Source of the DNA: JANPCX01 sp050916095
GTDB lineage: Bacteria > Pseudomonadota > Gammaproteobacteria > Burkholderiales > Burkholderiaceae_C
NCBI GenBank assembly: GCA_050916095.1
Contig: CP050901.1
Coordinates: 62,001-126,000 of the forward strand
DNA length: 64,000 nucleotides
Direction: 5' to 3'
A program made the position numbers and the translations under genes. The stretch's first letter is position 1. Every line of letters starts with the position of its first letter. The notes under the pieces are model-generated. The model worked only from the letters and a program-made list of their open reading frames with translations. It searched no databases and had not been told where the DNA came from. Positions 35,361 through 43,470 of the stretch are shown here, piece after piece.

Positions 35361-35631
35361 TGCGGCCCTCAGTGTCAATAAATTAATATTATTTTTATAT
35401 TTTATATTGGCACGGTATTGCCCGCAATTAAAGTCTCATTCGCTTACCACTTACTGCGCGCCAAGGATCGTTTCGACGATTTTCTACGTATATTTACTTG
35501 TTTAATTTGATGATAAGCAAGGGCTGCGGTTGCCGCCACGCAACACTATGCAGAAAATGCATTTTCCACAAACCAAGGCATCGGTGGGTGGGGCGTGGGA
35601 TTCAGGTATTGGTTGCAAGAAATCATCGGTG
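35361..35631. other. AT-rich upstream region of the reductase gene
   Basis: About 35380-35420 is strongly A/T-rich and probably holds the promoter. A perfect 14-base palindrome GAAAATGCATTTTC lies at 35553-35566, meaning unknown. No gene seen. Confidence 0.4.
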
Positions 35632-35800
35632 TTAAGGATGCTCTGCATAACTCATGCGAGGCTGTGGTGGTGCGGATCGGGATGGGCTACAAGGCACTTT
35701 TTGCGGCCAATAGCTTGGGCTATTGGCAAGAAAAGCAACGCCGTAGACCGCCCGACTCCGTGCTGCCACAGTCCGCAAGGAGTTATGCAGAGCATCCTTA
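35632..35800. repeat. Miniature inverted-repeat element, family C, interrupted at its right end by insertion sequence copy 3
   Basis: Left end TTAA then GGATGCTCTGCATAACTC; right end GAGTTATGCAGAGCATCC then TTA. A central palindrome GCCAATAGC-TTGG-GCTATTGGC is present. The last base of the right TTAA border is found after insertion sequence copy 3 (37437), so copy 3 landed inside this element's border. Confidence 0.85.
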
Positions 35801-37430
35801 GTCGGCCCTGCAAAATTCATTTCACCCCGCAAGCCATTACTGACGATGGCGTGAATTTCCAACCGAGCAAGTTTTTTGCGCCGAGCCGTGCCCTGGCTGC
35901 CCTGAGTTGACCCCATAAGCTCAGCCCGAGCAGGGTCAACAAAAACGCCTTCGCGTCTTTTGCAGACTTGGCCGCGATAGCCCGCAGCAGCCAGCGGATG
36001 TTGTACCCCGCCGCACAACTCAGTGCGTGCAGCGCATCACCCAACTCGCCTTTGAGCCAACAGCGCTGCATGCCGTGGTCCACCTTGGTGTGGCCGATCA
36101 GCGGCTCGATGGCCTGACGCCGTTTGAGCCACTTGCGTTGCACCTTGGTCAGTGACTTGTACTTGCCACGGTGGATGATCTCCACGTTCGGGTTGTCCGC
36201 GTCCACGCCCCGGAACCCCAAGTCCACGACCACTTGCTTGGGCACACGCCCCAGGTCTTGCATCAGGTTGTTGGTTTGCTCCAGTTGCGCAGCCAATGTG
36301 TGCCCATCAAACGGGTTGCCGGGGAAACTTCTGGCCCCCACCATCAAACCACGCAGGTGCGTGACAGCCAGGCTGACCTTCACACCAAACTCATAGGGCT
36401 TCCTGGCCTTGCCCTTGCCGATGCACTCCACCTCAGGCGCATGCAGCGCGTACAGCTTGCCCTTGTCGCCTCGCTGTTGCGTGCGGATGCGTTCGGCCCG
36501 CTCCAACCAGGTCTTGAGCGCACTCAGCGCTGTCGGCCCGGGTGCCACCAACACATCAAGCTTGCGCTGCACTTCACGCATCACCACCCCGAGGATTGTG
36601 CGCTGGCGTTTGACGGCTTTCTTCAAACGCTTGAACTGCTTGGCGTGGGCGTAACCCCCGGCCTGGCGTCTGAGCGTTTTGGCTTCAAACGCAAATGTCT
36701 GCTTCAAACTGATGCCCACTCGTTTGGCAGCATTCACCACTTTGTGCCGCGCAATCTCCAGCAGCCGACTGTCCACCGGGTGGGCGATGGCCTTCTCCTG
36801 CACGGTGGTGTCCACGATCACGCGTTCCAGCTCGCTGGGCTTGATGGCCTTGATCTGCACCGCTGTCTCGATGGTGGCCTTGAGCAACTGCTCCAGACCT
36901 TCTTCGCCCACGGCGCGGCGAAAGCGGCCGATCTGGGTTGGATCGCAGGGCAAGCGTGGTTCGTAATACTCCATGCCGCTGAAGAACTGCCACACCACGT
37001 TCTCGCTCCAGCGCTGAACGAGTTCTTCGTCACTGAGGTTGAAGGAGTTCTTCAGGTACTGCAAGCTGGCCATCAGCCGAATTGACAGGCGCGGGCGGCC
37101 TGCGGGGCTGATGCCGTTGCCAAATTCGACTTCATGCGCTCCCAACAAGTCCGCCGTCACCCGCTTGGAGCCTGGGCGAGCCTGGCGAGCGAAGTGCGGT
37201 GCCAGGGCTTGTTCAATCGCGGCCCAGGGCAGCCGTTTGCTCAAAACCACCAGTGGATGTTTGTGATCGACCATCCCGTCCAGGCGTGCGCGAAAGAAGT
37301 CTGCGGTGGCTGTCATGCAAATCCCCCAGAAAAATTACTCTCCGATAACGATTCCTGAGAGATCCCGTCGTCAGCATTTACCCCATATCGCCAGCATTCA
37401 TGCGGGTTGCAGGGGTTTTGCAGGGCCGAC
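35801..37430 (-). mobile_element. Insertion sequence copy 3, 1630 bp
   Basis: Same ends, length and orientation as copy 2. TCCTTA is duplicated on both sides (35795-35800 and 37431-37436). Confidence 0.95.
35817..37316 (-). CDS. IS5-family-like transposase (copy 3)
   Basis: Product the same 499 residues as copies 1 and 2. Confidence 0.95.
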   Translation of the reverse strand: MTATADFFRARLDGMVDHKHPLVVLSKRLPWAAIEQALAPHFARQARPGSKRVTADLLGAHEVEFGNGISPAGRPRLSIRLMASLQYLKNSFNLSDEELVQRWSENVVWQFFSGMEYYEPRLPCDPTQIGRFRRAVGEEGLEQLLKATIETAVQIKAIKPSELERVIVDTTVQEKAIAHPVDSRLLEIARHKVVNAAKRVGISLKQTFAFEAKTLRRQAGGYAHAKQFKRLKKAVKRQRTILGVVMREVQRKLDVLVAPGPTALSALKTWLERAERIRTQQRGDKGKLYALHAPEVECIGKGKARKPYEFGVKVSLAVTHLRGLMVGARSFPGNPFDGHTLAAQLEQTNNLMQDLGRVPKQVVVDLGFRGVDADNPNVEIIHRGKYKSLTKVQRKWLKRRQAIEPLIGHTKVDHGMQRCWLKGELGDALHALSCAAGYNIRWLLRAIAAKSAKDAKAFLLTLLGLSLWGQLRAARARLGAKNLLGWKFTPSSVMACGVK

Positions 37431-37436
37431 TCCTTA

Positions 37437-37870
37437 ACCGTTTATGCAGCGAAACTTGAGCCTCGACTTTGATTCTTTGCGTTTTTGGAATGTTGTGACC
37501 CATCAGATAAGGTCTTTGGGATGCCCTGCACAACTCTTGCCAGGCTGTGGTGATGCGGATCGTGATGGGCTTGCAAGGCGTTTTTGCAGCCAAGCCAAAG
37601 CTATTGGCAAGGAACACAACGTGGCAGACATGGCATTCGAAGCCAAGAAAGTGAGCATTCATGCCGTGTTGCGGGGCATAGAAGAGCGGCTTGGTGAAAC
37701 ATGCGGCCAAATGTCGCGGCTCATGAACAACGCGATATGAAAGCGTGTATTGGACCCAATGGCCGCGTTGCAAGCCTTGCCATTGGCTCGACCCCACTGC
37801 TTTCATTTGTCCCGTTGTTCATGAGTCGCGAATCTGCCGATCGCGCCAGCGCAGGTCGCAGGAAACAGCC
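37437..37870. repeat. Patchwork of decayed inverted-repeat elements (families C, B and A)
   Basis: 37515-37625 resembles the left half of family C (GGATGCCCTGCACAACTC and AAAGCTATTGGCAAGGAACA). 37630-37710 matches an end of family B inverted (GTGTTGCGGGGCATAGAAGA, then TGGTGAAACATGCGG). 37715-37830 is a palindrome related to family A (CGCGGCTCATGAACAACG and, inverted, CGCGACTCATGAACAACG). No gene is present. Confidence 0.65.
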
Positions 37871-39385
37871 TCAGTCGGCGCTGACGGTTCGTTCCTTGGC
37901 CCAGTCGCGCAAAGCCGTGACGGCTTCTGAGCGGGTCACCGACAAGGGTTTGGTGCGCAGCAACTCCAGCATCACCAGATTAGGCTGGGGCGCTTGCTGG
38001 CGCGCATGGGCTTCATAACGGGCCGCCACCACGGCGGCTTCGATTTCGGCACCTGAGAAACCCTCGCTGCGTTCCACCAGCGGCGTCAATTCCGCGTCAT
38101 CGAAAGTCACTTTGTGTTTCGCGAGGTGAATGCGAAAAATGCCCTCACGTACCTCTGCACTGGGCAGATCAACGAAAAAAATCTCATCAAAGCGCCCTTT
38201 GCGCATCAGCTCCGGCGGCAGGCTTTCAATGTCGTTGGCGGTGGCCACTAAAAAGACGCTGGAGCGCCGCTCTGCCATCCACGTGAGCAAGGTGCCCAGC
38301 ATGCGTTTGCCCGCACCGGTGTCACCATCGCCTTGGCCACCCGCCAGGCCTTTTTCAATCTCGTCCATCCACAGCACACAAGGCGACATCGCGTCGGCCA
38401 CCTTCAAAGCCTCGCGCAATTTGCGTTCGCTCTCGCCTTGGTATTTGTCGAAGAGCGCGCCAAAGTCCATGCGAAAGAGCGGCACCTGCCAAGACGATGC
38501 AATGGCTTTGGCCGATAAACTTTTGCCTGCGCCTTGCACCCCCAACAGCAAAACACCACGCGGGGGAGGCAGGCCGGATTCATCGGGCATCAAAAAGGGT
38601 TCGCGGCGTAGCAACAGCCAGCGTTTGAGTGCCTTCATGCCCGCCACCTCGTCCAGCGCCGGCAGTTTTTGCTCAAACACCAGCAGCTCTGCCACGCCCA
38701 GGGTTTCTTGTTTGGCGGCCAACACCGTGGCCAAGTCGGCGGTGCAAATTTTTCCATCGCTCAGGGTCAAACGCGCCAAGTGGCGTACTGAGTTTTCAGG
38801 CAACCCCACCATGTGCCGCAGCAACGACTCCAGCGTGCTGCGTGAGCCACCCACTTGGCCTTTTTGGGATTGGTGCTGAGCCATCTCTTCTTTGTACACC
38901 GCCCTCACCCGCTCGATGGTCATGGGTTCCAACTCGAAGCGACTGGAAAAAGGCAAGAGTTCGTCGGGCAAAACAATGTCGTGCCCCACAAAGACCATTT
39001 GCTGTTTTTTGCTCTCGCTCTTGAGCGCAATCTCTTTGATCGCGCGTGTGACCAAAGGGTTGCTCAGGTAGGGGTGGATGTCCAAGAAGACAAACAACGC
39101 TTGCCCGGAGCTGCTGTCCACATGGCGCAGCGCGTCCGGCAGCTCCTTGGTTTCATTGGCGTCGGCCGTAGGATTTTTGTTGAAGTCCAGCAGCGACAGC
39201 TTGAGCCCATGGCTGACACGCAAACCACGGCTGGCCGACCAAGTCCAGACCTCACGGTCACTGAGATTGGACACCCGCTCAAACAGCGCCATCACACGTT
39301 TTTCTTCATGGGTCTCGATCACCATGATGGCTGTCTTGGTATCGATCAGGGAAATCAGGTCGTTGACTTGCTGGGTGGTCGGCAC
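37871..39385 (-). CDS. AAA-family ATPase, Ycf46-like
   Basis: A 504-residue ATPase. Residues 1-250 are a non-catalytic N-domain; the AAA module has Walker A GVQGAGKS, Walker B VLWMDEIEKG, sensor VATAND and arginine-finger region RKGRFDE, close to the FtsH/Ycf46 group but without a protease domain. Ycf46-type proteins occur in plastids, cyanobacteria and proteobacteria; their role is poorly known. The start is GTG at 39385 with TTAGGAG upstream. It stands alone next to a repeat-rich region. Confidence 0.85.
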   Translation of the reverse strand: MPTTQQVNDLISLIDTKTAIMVIETHEEKRVMALFERVSNLSDREVWTWSASRGLRVSHGLKLSLLDFNKNPTADANETKELPDALRHVDSSSGQALFVFLDIHPYLSNPLVTRAIKEIALKSESKKQQMVFVGHDIVLPDELLPFSSRFELEPMTIERVRAVYKEEMAQHQSQKGQVGGSRSTLESLLRHMVGLPENSVRHLARLTLSDGKICTADLATVLAAKQETLGVAELLVFEQKLPALDEVAGMKALKRWLLLRREPFLMPDESGLPPPRGVLLLGVQGAGKSLSAKAIASSWQVPLFRMDFGALFDKYQGESERKLREALKVADAMSPCVLWMDEIEKGLAGGQGDGDTGAGKRMLGTLLTWMAERRSSVFLVATANDIESLPPELMRKGRFDEIFFVDLPSAEVREGIFRIHLAKHKVTFDDAELTPLVERSEGFSGAEIEAAVVAARYEAHARQQAPQPNLVMLELLRTKPLSVTRSEAVTALRDWAKERTVSAD

Positions 39386-39500
39386 AGGCTGCTCCTAAGT
39401 GACCCACTGGGTTTGGTTCATAGGCGGGCAGGGATTCTTTCATGGCACGAGAGGGCTTGCTCAACTTGAAACACCCGCCCACTGCAGCTAACCTTGCGCC

Positions 39501-40115
39501 ATGCGCATCGCCATCCTCACCTTCGACGGCTACAACGAGTTGGACTCTTTTGTGATCCTCGGCCTGCTCAACCGCTTGGGCAACCTGGGCTGGAAAGCAG
39601 AGATCACCAGCCCCAGCAGCCAAGTCACCTCCATGAATGGCGTGACGGTGCTGGCGCAGCAGCCGCTGGAGTTTGCCAACGAAGCGGATGCGGTGATTTT
39701 CGGTAGCGGCATCTACACCCGCGCGATTGCGGAAGACTCGGGCAAACGCGGCGCGGTGCTCGACCGCTTGCAACTCGACCCGGTGCGGCAGTTGATAGGC
39801 GCGCAGTGCTCGGGCAGTTTGTTGCTGGCGCGTTTGGGACTGCTGGCCGACGCACCCGCCTGCACCGACCTCACGACCAAACCTTGGTTAGTCGAAGCAG
39901 GTGTGCGGGTGCTGGACGAGCCCTTCCATGCGCGCGGCCCCATTGCCACGGCCGGCGGCTGTTTGGCCTCGCAATACTTGGCGACCTGGTTGATGTGGGT
40001 ACGCGCCGGGGAAGAAGCAACGCGGCAAGCCCTGCTTGACGCCGCGCCCGTCGGCGAAAAAGAGGCCTACGTGGAGCGCTTGTTGGCTCGGGTCCGACCT
40101 TTTTTGACAACTTGA
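39501..40115 (+). CDS. DJ-1/PfpI family protein
   Basis: A 204-residue class I glutamine-amidotransferase-like protein. It starts MRIAILTFDGYNELDSFVIL; the nucleophile elbow GAQCSGSLLLA carries the family cysteine, and TAGGCLASQYLATWL follows. DJ-1/PfpI members include stress chaperones, peptidases and isonitrile hydratase-like enzymes; the length and D-x-F-V-x-L-G-L-x-N pattern do not settle which. Confidence 0.85.
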   Translation: MRIAILTFDGYNELDSFVILGLLNRLGNLGWKAEITSPSSQVTSMNGVTVLAQQPLEFANEADAVIFGSGIYTRAIAEDSGKRGAVLDRLQLDPVRQLIGAQCSGSLLLARLGLLADAPACTDLTTKPWLVEAGVRVLDEPFHARGPIATAGGCLASQYLATWLMWVRAGEEATRQALLDAAPVGEKEAYVERLLARVRPFLTT

Positions 40116-40180
40116 TGGGCAATGCTCCTGCGTTCGCCTTGCGCCTGTCAATTGGCGTTTTCAAAAAATATGACAAACAC

Positions 40181-40267
40181 CAATCGGTTCGCCCTGAGCC
40201 GGTCCAGGGGCCTGCACCGAGGAGAGCGCAGGCTTCGACAGGTCCTGTCCTGAGCCTCGTCGAAGGA
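40181..40267. repeat. Dispersed palindromic repeat split by a family B element
   Basis: CGGTTCGCCCTGAGCCGGTC through TCCTGAGCCTCGTCGAAGGA; the missing end CCCGAACGG stands at 40512-40520 after the inserted element. Confidence 0.75.
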
Positions 40268-40511
40268 TTAGCCCGGATATTTCACCAGGTCGCTCTTCTA
40301 TGCCCCGCAACACCGCACAGCTGCTCACTTTCTCGGCTTCGAGTGCCAAATCCAATTTGGTCCGAGCGCTACACACCCGATTGAGCTGTGCTGCGGTGCG
40401 CTGGCCGCGTTGCTCCTCCTTGCGGGCACAAGCCTGCAGCGTCGTCACGCCTTGCCAGCGCACCGCAGCACAGCCCACTCGGGCGCGTCCCTGGTGAAAC
40501 ATCCGGGTTAG
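40268..40511. repeat. Family B inverted-repeat element inserted in a dispersed repeat, TTAG duplication
   Basis: The 244-bp element has ends AGCCCGGATATTTCACCAGG and, inverted, AACCCGGATGTTTCACCAGG. TTAG flanks both sides (40268-40271, 40508-40511). Removing it and one TTAG restores a dispersed-repeat arm like that at 25600. Its minus strand has a short frame with VLRGIEERPGEISG, possibly the end of an ancestral transposase. Confidence 0.82.
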
Positions 40512-40538
40512 CCCGAACGGCCTGTAGTGTTGGGATTT

Positions 40539-40651
40539 AGAGCCGCTAACAAAACACTGCATACACCGTTCGCCCCGAGGTCGAAGGGCCTTGCACCGAG
40601 GTACGCGCTGGCTTCGACAAGCTCAGCCCGAACGGTTTTGTTAGCGGCTCT
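40539..40651. repeat. Dispersed palindromic repeat with long outer arms
   Basis: Outer arms AGAGCCGCTAACAAAAC and GTTTTGTTAGCGGCTCT pair perfectly; inside are CCGTTCGCCCCGAGGTCGAA and GCTTCGACAAGCTCAGCCCG. It closely resembles 25497-25637. Confidence 0.85.
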
Positions 40652-40708
40652 TATGAAAATATCAACAACGGCGCGGTCTGCCGGGGTGCAAAGCAACCAG
40701 GGCCCGCA

Positions 40709-41266
40709 TCAAGGCGCACTGCGAACCAGCCTGATGTCGACTTCATGCGCCACATACGTCCACTCCTGCGAAGCACGTAGCGCGGCCAGAAGATCTTCGA
40801 ACGCGCCCTCATCAGTGGGCGCGTACTCAAACCAAGTGAGGAAATCGAAAGCTTCGGGCTCGGCCAAGTCGCGGCAGTGGTGAAGGCGGCGGGCGATGGC
40901 GGGCAGGTATTTCATGCCGATGCGCATGTGCTGCGACTGCTCTTCAAACACCGCGCGGCGCTCGTCCTGGGTCAAGGCCCACCAGGCGCTGGTCTTGCGA
41001 ATGGGAATCAGCGCGGCGTAGCTGGCTTCGGGTCGGCCCAGGCCCTGTTGCTTGGCGACCAGTTCTTGCTTTTCAGGGCGTTCGACGTAGCGGTCGTTGC
41101 TGGTGATGCCGCGCAGCGCCCACCCCCCTGCGGGTGCCGCCGCGTTTCCATGGATCACATCGACGAACGTCACCGGCGTTAACGCTGGACCGATGTAAGG
41201 CCATTGGGTGCGAACTCTCCAGCGGCCGCTGGTGCCGCCGACGAAGGTAAAGAGGCGATTGGACAT
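40709..41266 (-). CDS. Chlorite dismutase (Cld/HemQ fold) family protein
   Basis: A 185-residue protein of the chlorite dismutase-like superfamily: WALRGITSNDRYVERPEKQE, ALIPIRKTSAWWALTQDERR, HHCRDLAEPEAFDFLTWFEY. The family includes haem-binding chlorite dismutases and coproheme decarboxylases (HemQ). The His in LHHCRDL could be the proximal haem ligand; whether haem is bound is uncertain. Proteobacterial short members like this have no settled role. Confidence 0.8.
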   Translation of the reverse strand: MSNRLFTFVGGTSGRWRVRTQWPYIGPALTPVTFVDVIHGNAAAPAGGWALRGITSNDRYVERPEKQELVAKQQGLGRPEASYAALIPIRKTSAWWALTQDERRAVFEEQSQHMRIGMKYLPAIARRLHHCRDLAEPEAFDFLTWFEYAPTDEGAFEDLLAALRASQEWTYVAHEVDIRLVRSAP

Positions 41267-41329
41267 GGCACGTTAGGAAAATTTGGGTGTTGAAATGGCG
41301 GTGAACAACTTATCGCTACTTCCTATTGA

Positions 41330-41447
41330 TTCGGTCTGATGAAGTCTCCACCCCCGTTCGGGCTGAGCTAGTCGAAGCCCAGGTTGTACGCGCTACCCTT
41401 CGACAAGCTCAGGGCGAACGGTTCAGACTTCATCAGACCGGACAATG
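41330..41447. repeat. Dispersed palindromic repeat
   Basis: Outer arms GGTCTGATGAAGTCT and AGACTTCATCAGACC pair; inner arms CCGTTCGGGCTGAGC and CTCAGGGCGAACGG pair. It begins with TATTGAT. Lies in the gene-free gap 41267-41668. Confidence 0.8.
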
Positions 41448-41466
41448 AATTCATGGCAAACCACCC

Positions 41467-41562
41467 CCCGTTCGCCCTGAGCTTGTCGAAGGGTCGGTAC
41501 TGAGGCATGTGCTGGCTTCGACAGGCCTGTCCTGAGCGCCGTCGAAGGGCTCAGCCCGAACG
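41467..41562. repeat. Dispersed palindromic repeat
   Basis: CCGTTCGCCCTGAGCTTGTC to CAGCCCGAACG with an inner GACAGGCCTGTC palindrome. Second copy in the 41267-41668 gap, beyond which nothing else is seen. Confidence 0.8.
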
Positions 41563-41668
41563 ATGTGGGATGTCATGTTTTACGGAAACCTCAATAGTGT
41601 TGCGATTCAGCGAGCATCAGGCAATGCAACGATGCTATCTGTCTGCTTTGCATCGAAGCAAGGGCGCC

Positions 41669-43384
41669 TCAAGCCGCCGCCAACCAGCCCTCTTGCAGCC
41701 ACCCCTGAAACCACTGTGCCAGCTGTTGCGGGTCTTCGAGAGCGGGTGTTTCCACCAACTGCTCGCACGATGTGGTGATGGAAGCACCTTCCATCAAACG
41801 CTGCAAAAAGAGCGCTTGTGCAACATCCACCGTTTGGAATTGGGGTTGCAATTCTTTGCGCCACACCACCAGGCTGGCGGGTTGTTCCAGGGGTTCGATG
41901 GGCGGAACGTCGGTGTCGGCGTCTATCGCACGCCACACTTGAACCACATTGGTTTGAATCGGCCGCAGGCGCAGGCTGTGGTGCAGCGGGGCGGGGCGCG
42001 CGAGCCACTGGCCCGCGGCGTCGGCTTGTGCATCGGTGGCGCTGAAGGCGGGGGCATCGGGGCCGTCAAAGCAATGGCGCAGGTCCCAGTCGAGGCGGGC
42101 GAGTTCAAACAACTCGGGGTTGTCGGGGTAACGCGTGGCCAAGTGCTCGGGAAAGTTGTGGCCGTACCGGTTCAGGCTGCGTGCAGTGGGCGGGTTGGCC
42201 ACGGCGAACGCAACGGCTTCTTCATCGAACAGGTCTGAGCCCATGAACAAATAGGTTTTGGCAAAGGTGTCGGTGAGCACTTCATTGAGCCGTGCGCGGT
42301 AGGCGTGGTGGTAGATGCCCAAGCGGCGCGCAGCGTCCACGCCAGCGCGTTCTTTCACCAAGGTGCGGGCGGTGAACGAGTCGTTGTTGTTGTTGGTGGT
42401 GGTGGGCAGGGGCGCAAGGATGTAGTCGCTGAGAACGGTTTGCGTCTGTGCCAGCGCGGGTTGAATTGGGGTGGCGGTGTGGGCGTGGTTGTGGTTGTGG
42501 TTGTGGTTATCGACGACAGCCGATGAGGGTGGCACCAGCCTTTGCGCATCGGCGTGCGCGGCAACTTGTCGTGCACGGTCCAGCTCGGCCAGCAAGGTGG
42601 GCAGGGCCGGAATGTCCGCATCGCGTTCGATCATGGCGGCCACGGGGCCGAACAAACGTCGGGCTTGGGCATACAGGTCCCACACCGCTTCGGCCACCGG
42701 GTGGTCGTGGGTGTCGATGATGTGGTCGCCCAGATCGGAATGTCCTGCCAGGTGAATTTGCTGCACCCGGTGTGCAGGCAAACCTTGCAGGAACACAAGC
42801 GGATCAAAGCCGTGGTTCACGCTGCTGACGTAGATGTTGTTCACGTCCACGAGCAAGAGGCAATCGGCTTCGTTGGCGATGTGGCTTAAAAACTCCCACT
42901 CGCTGCGGCTGGAGGCTTGGTAGTCGATGTAGCTGGACACGTTTTCAATCACGAGCCGGCGCTGCAAGACGTCTTGTGCCTGGCGGATTTTTGCAATCAC
43001 GTGGCGGGCGGTTTCGTCGGTGTAAGGCAGCGGGTACAAATCGTGGAGCTGGGTGGGGCCGGTGCCAATCCAGCACAGGTGGTCGGACACCCACAGCGGC
43101 TGCACACGGTCAGCCAGGCGTTTGACTTGGGCCAGGTAGTGGAGGTCCAGCCCGCCCGCCGCGCCTATGGACATTGCTACACCGTGCATGGCCATGGGGT
43201 AGTCACGCCGAATTTGGTCCAGCACCACCAAGGGCTTGCCGCCCTCGACCAGGTAGTTGTCGGTGATGATCTCCAGCCAGTCCACCGGCTGGGGCTGCGA
43301 CAAGAAATCACCATAGTGCGGTGTTCGCAGGCCCAGGCCAAAGCCGGTGTGGTGTTGGGCGACAAGAGACGTTGCGTTCGACAT
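41669..43384 (-). CDS. Fused DUF692 multinuclear iron oxidase (BufB/MbnB-like) and DUF2063 partner (BufC-like)
   Basis: A 571-residue fusion. Residues about 12-275 form the DUF692 TIM barrel (MNIO), which uses iron centres and oxygen to modify cysteines in RiPP precursors; likely ligands are H67, E147, D180, N183, H211, H215, D227, H228 and E253. Residues 292-335 are a low-complexity linker with DNHNHNHNHAHT and NNNND. Residues about 312-571 match the DUF2063 partner that recruits the precursor (RLGIYHHAYRARLNEVLTDT, SLNRYGHNFPEHL). In most bufferin operons these are two proteins. No clear ribosome site precedes ATG 43384. The precursor gene is 86 bases upstream. Confidence 0.9.
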   Translation of the reverse strand: MSNATSLVAQHHTGFGLGLRTPHYGDFLSQPQPVDWLEIITDNYLVEGGKPLVVLDQIRRDYPMAMHGVAMSIGAAGGLDLHYLAQVKRLADRVQPLWVSDHLCWIGTGPTQLHDLYPLPYTDETARHVIAKIRQAQDVLQRRLVIENVSSYIDYQASSRSEWEFLSHIANEADCLLLVDVNNIYVSSVNHGFDPLVFLQGLPAHRVQQIHLAGHSDLGDHIIDTHDHPVAEAVWDLYAQARRLFGPVAAMIERDADIPALPTLLAELDRARQVAAHADAQRLVPPSSAVVDNHNHNHNHAHTATPIQPALAQTQTVLSDYILAPLPTTTNNNNDSFTARTLVKERAGVDAARRLGIYHHAYRARLNEVLTDTFAKTYLFMGSDLFDEEAVAFAVANPPTARSLNRYGHNFPEHLATRYPDNPELFELARLDWDLRHCFDGPDAPAFSATDAQADAAGQWLARPAPLHHSLRLRPIQTNVVQVWRAIDADTDVPPIEPLEQPASLVVWRKELQPQFQTVDVAQALFLQRLMEGASITTSCEQLVETPALEDPQQLAQWFQGWLQEGWLAAA

Positions 43385-43417
43385 GGTGCTGTTGTTGGTG
43401 ATGCCAGATAAACCAAG

Positions 43418-43463
43418 AGCCGCAATGCGGCCCTGGAAACGTCATGAAGAGCGCTTAGCGCTC
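43418..43463 (-). promoter_or_regulatory. Two hairpins between bufferin precursor and maturase genes
   Basis: After the precursor stop, the transcript can form GAGCGC-TAA-GCGCTC (43463-43449) and then GCCGC-ATT-GCGGC (43431-43419) followed by TCTTGGTTTATC. The second looks like a weak terminator. Either could lower maturase expression relative to precursor. Confidence 0.5.
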
Positions 43464-43470
43464 GAATTCA

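Noticed and set aside
40161..40562. 133-codon minus-strand frame through the family B element
   Set aside because: It runs through two different repeats; only the segment VLRGIEERPGEISG may be a transposase relic.
40181..41562. Repeat-dense region as a CRISPR array
   Set aside because: Repeats are long palindromes of differing sequence without regular spacers, and no cas gene is nearby.
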